A stretch of DNA of 9,432 nt. It comes from Shewanella sp. Its GTDB lineage: Bacteria > Pseudomonadota > Gammaproteobacteria > Enterobacterales > Shewanellaceae. This document shows positions 5,614 to 9,432 of the stretch, piece by piece. The stretch is from NCBI GenBank assembly GCA_004195335.1, contig SDWK01000917.1, positions 1-9,432 of the forward strand, in the 5' to 3' direction. Position 1 is the first letter of the stretch. Every line of letters begins with the position of its first letter. A program made the translations under genes and the position numbers. A model generated the notes under the pieces. The model ran no database searches. It was not told where the DNA came from and worked only from the letters and a program-made list of their open reading frames with translations.

Positions 5614-5925
5614 TTATTCGTAACAGACCTCAGCATCATTATCATATTGCATCCCATTGTCATCACATACTCTGTCCATAAACTGCTCCTCGGCCGTCGA
5701 CAATTCGACATCGAATTCATGTTGCTGATTTTCGATTAATGAGTCTTCAGATTCATGTTGATGTGTGGCCAAAATATCAAAGTGTTGGGACACCGCTGCC
5801 TGCTCTGTGGGCGTCAACTCATTTGCTGTTGCTTGTCCGGCAAAGGCGGTTGCGATTAAAGCTGCGGCTAAGAGTGCGACCTTGCCTGAGAACATGACCT
5901 TAGTGCGAGTGATTGAGTGGCTCAT
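5614..5925 (-). CDS. Small exported acidic protein with C-terminal C-x13-C motif (paralogue 1)
   Basis: 103 residues from the ATG at 5925, chosen because GGAGA precedes it by 6-7 nt; a longer frame from 5991 has no such site. A basic N-region and hydrophobic core (VALLAAALIATAFAG) end in QATA, giving a predicted cleavage before NELTPTEQ at about residue 35, so the product is likely periplasmic or secreted. The mature part is strongly acidic and His/Gln-rich (HFDILATHQHESEDSLIENQQHEFD) and probably helical. It ends in CDDNGMQYDNDAEVC (Cys87 and Cys101) then YE, suggesting one disulphide. The gene at 6285-6578 has the same plan and the same C-x13-C/EVC ending, so the two look paralogous. No named family is recognised. 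Confidence 0.72.
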   Translation of the reverse strand: MSHSITRTKVMFSGKVALLAAALIATAFAGQATANELTPTEQAAVSQHFDILATHQHESEDSLIENQQHEFDVELSTAEEQFMDRVCDDNGMQYDNDAEVCYE

Positions 5926-6239
5926 AAATTTTCTCCAAATGTAAAGTTGTGACCATAAAGGAACCGTTTGCTCTCTGTCCGGTACTTTCAATAAAGAGGA
6001 ATAAGAGGTGTCATCCTAAGGGAGTTAGTCTGTATTAATTAATGCGTATATTACCCGGTAAAAGATGAACCAGAGCTGAATGAAAAGTGAGCAGCTTTAG
6101 ATCTGAATACTTGAGTGGGGGAGTCTTATTGGTCATTCTGAACTTGTATCAGAATCCATGAATTTTGATGCTTGAAGACATGAAGATAATTGCTGAAATA
6201 TGGGAGGGGAAGTAATGGCTGATTTCACTTACTATAAGC
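5926..6239. other. Non-coding region upstream of paralogue 1
   Basis: These 314 bases hold the leader and ribosome site of the 103-aa exported protein (minus strand) and one REP-like hairpin at 6132-6160. I found no convincing -35/-10 pair and no further gene; short open frames lack ribosome sites. Confidence 0.5.
6132..6160 (+). repeat. REP-like hairpin element, copy 1
   Basis: The element opens GTCATTCTGAA and ends TCAGAATCCATG. ATTCTGA (6135-6141) pairs perfectly with TCAGAAT (6149-6155) across a 7-nt loop. It is matched at 6711-6740 in the same orientation. The GTCATTC...GAATCC frame is the type seen in dispersed intergenic repeats of many proteobacteria (from memory). Confidence 0.6.
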
Positions 6240-6266
6240 AAAAAACAGAGGCCTAATAACCTCTGT
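6240..6266 (-). terminator. Intrinsic terminator of paralogue 2
   Basis: ACAGAGG (6245-6251) pairs with CCTCTGT (6260-6266) around an 8-nt loop. On the minus strand it is followed by six Ts (A-run 6240-6245). It lies 19 bp past the stop of the 97-aa exported protein gene, so that gene ends its own transcript. Confidence 0.82.
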
Positions 6267-6284
6267 CGGTTTAAAAACTATCGA

Positions 6285-6578
6285 TTACTGCTCTATACAG
6301 ACTTCGTCACCAGTATTGAGGTCGATTTTGTATTCGGTACAGATTGACTGTAACAGGTCGATCTCTTCATCTTTGAGCTGATTCTCAATAGCCTCTAACT
6401 GTTTATCTGCGCTCATATCTTCTGCGAGAGCTTCATATTGTTCCAGTATTTCATCGGCTGATGTGGCGTTCTCATCGATGCCCTGGAGTTCGGTTGCGTT
6501 CGCGCTCACACCAACCCCCATCACAAATGGAAAGGCCAAAAGACTGATCAGTAAGGTGTTTTTTATGCTAGATGTCAT
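6285..6578 (-). CDS. Small exported acidic protein with C-terminal C-x13-C motif (paralogue 2)
   Basis: 97 residues from the ATG at 6578, selected because AGGAG lies 7 nt upstream; the frame opens six codons earlier without a site. The signal peptide MTSSIKNTLLISLLAFPFVM...SANA should be cut before TELQGIDE at about residue 29. The mature protein is very acidic and helical (ADEILEQYEALAEDMSADKQLEAIENQLKDEEIDLLQ). It ends in CTEYKIDLNTGDEVC (Cys80 and Cys94) then IEQ. Spacing of the two Cys residues and the EVC-x-E ending match the neighbouring 5614-5925 product, while the rest has diverged strongly. The gene has its own terminator. An extracytoplasmic role with one disulphide is inferred; the function is unknown. 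Confidence 0.72.
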   Translation of the reverse strand: MTSSIKNTLLISLLAFPFVMGVGVSANATELQGIDENATSADEILEQYEALAEDMSADKQLEAIENQLKDEEIDLLQSICTEYKIDLNTGDEVCIEQ

Positions 6579-6601
6579 GGTGTTGCTCCTATACACATAA
6601 T

Positions 6602-6614
6602 GAGGGGTACCCTC
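6602..6614. repeat. Short dyad GAGGG-GTA-CCCTC in the leader of paralogue 2
   Basis: Perfect 5-bp GC-rich arms around GTA, about 24 nt upstream of the ATG at 6578 and just before its ribosome site. It could fold in the mRNA leader or be an operator. No promoter was located well enough to decide. Confidence 0.3.
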
Positions 6615-6710
6615 CTAAATATGGAAGCAGATATTAACATTAGAAACTTGAACATTTGCTGAATTGATAGTGAGAATGCGATTATCCCTTGTCTTTAAAA
6701 CATAGCTTTA

Positions 6711-6740
6711 GTCATCCTGAATTTGGCTCAGGAGTCCATC
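6711..6740 (+). repeat. REP-like hairpin element, copy 2
   Basis: The element opens GTCATCCTGAA and ends TCAGGAGTCCATC. TCCTGA (6715-6720) pairs with TCAGGA (6728-6733) across a 7-nt loop. Relative to copy 1, one T-A pair has become C-G on both arms, so pairing is preserved. It lies upstream of paralogue 2, as copy 1 lies upstream of paralogue 1. Confidence 0.6.
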
Positions 6741-6774
6741 GCGGACAGGCTCATTTTCTTAATCTTAGCTGAAT

Positions 6775-6815
6775 AAAAACTTGGGCTTACCGCTTTGTTA
6801 CCGACTGAACCCGAG
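6775..6815 (-). terminator. Possible weak terminator of the 101-aa Cys-rich protein gene
   Basis: On the minus strand CTCGGG (6815-6810) can pair with CCCAAG (6785-6780, one G-T pair) across a 24-nt loop. Five Ts follow directly (6779-6775). The position, 7 bp past the stop, fits, but the loop is long. Confidence 0.4.
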
Positions 6816-6821
6816 TTCTGG

Positions 6822-7127
6822 TTACTTATTTTCCATCTTCTTGCATTGGTAGCCTTGGCGGGTCGAGTCAAAACGGCATCCTAATCCACATTCCCATGGG
6901 GCGTGATTATATTCCGTGGATTTCTCTAATGAATAGGCTCTACACGAAGGGTAATCTTCGAAGTCATCGACCTTTTTATATCGTCCAGAGTTATAGCCAT
7001 TGGTATAGACAAAAGAGGACCAGGTTTGAGGTTCATCAGACGCTTCGGATTGATTAATCAGATAGAGCGTGACTCCGAGGCACGTGAAGAGGGTAATAAC
7101 AAAGATAATGGGTAGAGAGTTTTTCAT
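6822..7127 (-). CDS. Small membrane-anchored or exported Cys-rich protein, function unknown
   Basis: 101 residues. An N-terminal hydrophobic stretch (residues 5-24, LPIIFVITLFTCLGVTLYLI) without a clear cleavage site suggests an uncleaved anchor with the rest in the periplasm. The outer part runs from WSSFVYTNGYNSGRYKKVDDF to a Cys pattern C62-x17-C80-x3-C84-x10-C95 (SCRAYSL..., WECGLGCRF, YQCKK), enough for two disulphides. The spacing resembles a group of small marine gammaproteobacterial proteins I recall with a YxCGxxC core, but I cannot name a family. The ribosome site before the ATG at 7127 is poor (AGGG about 12 nt away). It is the third small exported protein in a row on this strand but is not an obvious paralogue of the other two. 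Confidence 0.65.
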   Translation of the reverse strand: MKNSLPIIFVITLFTCLGVTLYLINQSEASDEPQTWSSFVYTNGYNSGRYKKVDDFEDYPSCRAYSLEKSTEYNHAPWECGLGCRFDSTRQGYQCKKMENK

Positions 7128-7636
7128 TGATTAACCGGCCCTGTATAGAAAGAGCCGATATTCTATACCCAAGTGATGTCAATCGGTATAAGAAAGTGAT
7201 CTACTCAGCGTTTGTTGGCAAACTAAATTAAGGCAAATGGATGAGGGAATGGTGCCTCCTGCTGAAGTCATTCAACGCAGAAGCAGGCAGCCAAAAGCAC
7301 TCCTAAAATACGAGTTTCAGAGCCATTGAAGTATAAGTGAGGAAGGCTGAGATTGAGGATGTTATTGTTCCCTTGTCGGTAGTTTATATTTATCCCTGAA
7401 AAGTATTGATACAAATTTCTCTATTTATGGTGAGAGTAAATGGTGAGTGTTACGGTCTCTTTTTAATCGTGTACTATACCGCTGGATAGTCACTAATTTC
7501 TTTGCATTAAGCCCATATTCAGGTTAGGTTTCGTACATTAAACCAGCGTCTGTACCAATACCATCTTAATACCGATATCAGTGGCAGTCGCAATAATTTG
7601 GCTATAAACATCCGAGTTCAGCCTTAGGAGGCTCAT
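7128..7636. other. 509-bp stretch without a recognisable gene
   Basis: It lies between the divergent Cys-rich protein and DUF3016 genes, so it should carry both promoters, but I found no convincing -35/-10 pair. Visible structure is limited to TATACC (7164-7169) facing GGTATA (7185-7190) near the minus-strand gene, and CCTGCT (7258-7263) facing AGCAGG (7282-7287). All frames are broken by stops. An undetected small RNA cannot be excluded. Confidence 0.5.
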
Positions 7637-8161
7637 ATGAAGTTAACCTACATATTATTAGCGGGAGTATTCACTTCCACAGCAGTTATTGCAGCAGATG
7701 AAATTGTTGGAAATCCAGTGACCGAACAGGGGATGGTAAAAATTGAGTGGCAAGATCCTAACAGCTTTCGTGATGTGAAAGCGGTCGGTGATATCCAATC
7801 TCGCTATGAACAAAGAACGTTTGAGACCTTGACTAAGAACTTGAATAAAGAGGCGAGTAAAACATTAAAGAGTAAGCAGAAACTTGAGATGCTGGTGACA
7901 GATCTCGATCTCGCCGGTGATGTCAGGCCTACATTTGGTGCCACGATGAATGATATTCGCCTAGTTGAAGAGCTCTATCCTCCACGTATCACTTTCAGCT
8001 ATAAAATTATCGAAGGCGACAAGGTCATTATGGCGGGTGATGAGAAGTTGACCGATATGGGATTTATGCAACGCGTTGGGCGCGTGAGTGATAAGCCAAT
8101 GAGATACGAGTCAAAATTGCTCGCTGATTGGCTGAAAAAGACGGTCGCACCAAAATTGTAA
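7637..8161 (+). CDS. Periplasmic DUF3016 protein
   Basis: A 174-residue exported protein. The signal peptide MKLTYILLAGVFTSTAVIAA is probably cut near residue 19-20. The family pattern is clear: VKIEWQDPNSFRDVKA (34-49) matching the V-x-W/F-x-x-P-x-x-F-x-D-V opening, VTDLDLAGD (87-95), PPRITFSYKI (115-124), EKLTDMGFM (136-144) and RYESKLLADWL (156-166). Its length is normal for the family, whose function I do not know to be established. The start is secure: AGGAGG lies 5 nt before the ATG. It is monocistronic and convergent with the c-di-GMP pseudogene, whose stop is only 7 bp beyond its own, with no separate terminator between them. Confidence 0.87.
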   Translation: MKLTYILLAGVFTSTAVIAADEIVGNPVTEQGMVKIEWQDPNSFRDVKAVGDIQSRYEQRTFETLTKNLNKEASKTLKSKQKLEMLVTDLDLAGDVRPTFGATMNDIRLVEELYPPRITFSYKIIEGDKVIMAGDEKLTDMGFMQRVGRVSDKPMRYESKLLADWLKKTVAPKL

Positions 8162-8168
8162 TGGCTAG

Positions 8169-8991
8169 TTAAGCGACTCTTTCACTGGCAAGTTTTAAAA
8201 GGCTAAATGAGCTGGTAGCTTGTTTAGCCTGTTTTTTTGCCGAAGCGCTATAGGTCGAACACTGATGTTCATTGCACTGAAATGTGATTGACGGCGGGAG
8301 TAAACCAACACATAAGCCTATTAATTCGTGTTCACAAATTTTGCCTTTGCGATCTTCGCCATTCATTTTTTGAGCCTGCCAATGCATGTCTGAATAGAAG
8401 AGTTTTCTTCGTTTTGAGACGTTAACTAACACTTGCCGACATAGAATTTCAATGCTGTTATTCGTGCTGATGATGACAAAGTCATCGCCTCCAACATGAC
8501 CAATAAAATTATCATTACTATGATGTTGCTCGAGCAGGTCAGAGACCTCTTGAATGACTTCATCGCCACGGCAAAAACCATACACATCATTGTAAGGTTT
8601 AAAGTTGCTCAGAAAGTTCAATGACGACTTGAGAGGGTGACAACCCGAGTTCTTGAACTAAGCTAAGCGTCATACCTTTGGCATGATTGGGTTCGAGTAA
8701 TACCATTGGAGAGATATTGATAAACAACTTCCCACGAAGATGCTTTTCATTAAATTGGGTGATCGAGATGTTTCGGCACAAGCTTTAGAGTTCAGATAGG
8801 CGTCCTTCATGCGCAGCGGTTTTGAATAACGGAACTGGTGAATATAGAGGGCTGTGTTGAGGCCCTCGACTCAATGCTTCATGGCCATGTAAGCTATGAT
8901 TATTGATATTAAATATTGGTTGAAAGAGAGCGTTGACCTGCTTTCGAACAATTATGTTACCCAGTTCTTTACCTAGGTCTATTGCTGACAT
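8169..8991 (-). pseudogene. Remnant of an EAL-(CBS)-GGDEF c-di-GMP signalling protein
   Basis: The start is the ATG at 8991, preceded by AGGTGG at 5 nt. Reading MSAIDLGKELGNIIVRKQV, then LFQPIFNINNHSLHGHEALSRGP, it is plainly the N-terminus of an EAL phosphodiesterase domain. An in-frame TAA at 8785-8787 interrupts ...RLSEL-stop-SLCRNISITQF; relatives have Glu at that position, so GAA to TAA is likely. The frame continues through KLFINISP to VVIELSEQ, then runs out. After a jump to another frame near 8600-8620 the sequence is the second half of a GGDEF domain (NFKPYNDVYGFCRGDEVI, then HVGGDDF) to a natural end. The catalytic C-terminal part of EAL (including DDFGxG), any CBS region and the start of GGDEF are missing, about 300 codons by comparison with ~600-aa family members. 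The gene cannot make an active enzyme. Confidence 0.88.
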
Positions 8992-9077
8992 CTTTACCAC
9001 CTGTTATTAAACACAACAGATTCTAAGGTGTTAAAGTGACACTCAGATGACAAAGCCAATCATGTCAGAAAGATTGA

Positions 9078-9389
9078 TTATACGGCCTGATCTTTGAAAG
9101 ATTGCAGGGTTTGCAGCAATACACCCAATTTGCGAACAAACTTTTCCAGTGCTGGGGGTAACGTTTCTGCATCGGTCGGCATCTGGTCCAGTTCATCGGC
9201 CAGCTCTTGAACATAAGGTAGAAAGCGGTTGCTGCTTGTACTGAAGCCTTCTTCTTGAGTAAAGATGGTATTAAATTTTACATGGCCGGCTTTTTTTAAT
9301 TCATCTAACTTACCATCGGCATCGATCGATTTACGATAGGCTGTTTGTAAGTTGTCTTTTAGTTGTTCAATAACACGTGTGTGTGGCAT
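9078..9389 (-). CDS. Conserved small helical protein, function unknown
   Basis: 103 residues, predicted almost wholly helical and without a signal peptide or membrane segment. It runs from MPHTRVIEQLKDNLQTAYRK through a polar hinge (KFNTIFTQEEGFSTSSNRFLPYV) to a second acidic helix and FVRKLGVLLQTLQSFKDQAV. The two amphipathic halves around the FLPYV turn suggest a helical hairpin or a coiled-coil dimer. I associate similar short proteins with Shewanella and Vibrio, where some carry doubtful enzyme names; nothing in the sequence supports an enzymatic role. The start at 9389 is supported by GAGAGG about 5 nt upstream. TATAAT at 9431-9426 (minus) is a likely -10, with the -35 beyond the window edge. 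Confidence 0.78.
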   Translation of the reverse strand: MPHTRVIEQLKDNLQTAYRKSIDADGKLDELKKAGHVKFNTIFTQEEGFSTSSNRFLPYVQELADELDQMPTDAETLPPALEKFVRKLGVLLQTLQSFKDQAV

Positions 9390-9425
9390 AGCAGCCTCTC
9401 ATTTGAATAAATTTTAATTGTCGGG

Positions 9426-9431
9426 ATTATA
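9426..9431 (-). promoter_or_regulatory. Possible -10 element of the 103-aa helical protein
   Basis: The minus strand reads TATAAT 36 bp before the ATG at 9389, a sensible leader length. The -35 box would lie outside the window, so this is only a partial promoter. Confidence 0.4.
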
Positions 9432-9432
9432 A

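Noticed and set aside
8599..8781. Separate short genes for the three pieces of the EAL-GGDEF locus
   Set aside because: The first two pieces share one frame across a single stop codon and all three align in order to one protein family, so one broken gene is the simpler reading.
9006..9034. TTAACA-N17-TTTAAT, a good-looking -35/-10 pair on the minus strand before the EAL remnant
   Set aside because: Transcription would begin at about 8999, inside the AGGTGG ribosome site, leaving almost no leader. It is possible only for leaderless translation, so it was not listed as a promoter.
9068..9104. 9-bp direct repeat GAAAGATTG at 9068-9076 and 9096-9104
   Set aside because: It is short, A/T-rich and partly inside a coding end. 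No element lies between the copies, so chance is likely.

Overview
This 9.4-kb stretch of moderate G+C chromosomal DNA looks like a marine gammaproteobacterium, most probably Shewanella. The pointers are a GlpD-like/FGGY kinase pair, a TorF-family porin, a free-standing HU gene of the type I associate with Shewanella, DUF3016 and DUF4240 proteins, and many short genus-style orphan genes. The taxonomic call rests on remembered family resemblance, not on a search. I see no phage, insertion sequence, CRISPR array or tRNA/rRNA gene.

Layout. Positions 1-1832 hold the end of a polyol catabolic operon on the + strand: the C-terminus of a GlpD-like FAD dehydrogenase, whose tail is an 18-bp tandem repeat, overlaps by four bases an FGGY sugar/polyol kinase. 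A two-helix membrane protein follows (1924-2184). Positions 2364-4885 are read on the minus strand: a 57-aa cytoplasmic protein, an intergenic region rich in inverted repeats, a TorF-like outer-membrane protein, nucleoid protein HU, and a four-helix membrane protein. A DUF4240 protein (5039-5548, +) is closed by a strong bidirectional terminator. Positions 5614-7127 (-) carry three small exported proteins. The first two look paralogous, sharing a C-terminal C-x13-C/EVC motif, and a REP-like hairpin lies upstream of each. A 509-bp non-coding stretch follows, then a periplasmic DUF3016 protein (7637-8161, +). The remains of an EAL-GGDEF c-di-GMP protein (8169-8991, -) and a 103-aa helical protein (9078-9389, -) complete the window.

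Regulation. The clearest signal is in front of the TorF-like gene: a near-consensus sigma-54 -24/-12 element, with a perfect NtrC-type dyad (TGCACT-N5-AGTGCA) about 105-116 bp upstream of the expected start of transcription. This suggests that the outer-membrane protein is made under nitrogen limitation. HU has an extended -10 promoter and its own intrinsic terminator.

The most noteworthy items are the NtrC/sigma-54 control region, the pair of C-x13-C exported proteins with their associated hairpins, the decayed EAL-GGDEF gene (one nonsense codon plus a large frame-changing internal deletion), and the repeat-built tail on the GlpD-like enzyme. I see no large undescribed multigene system here.
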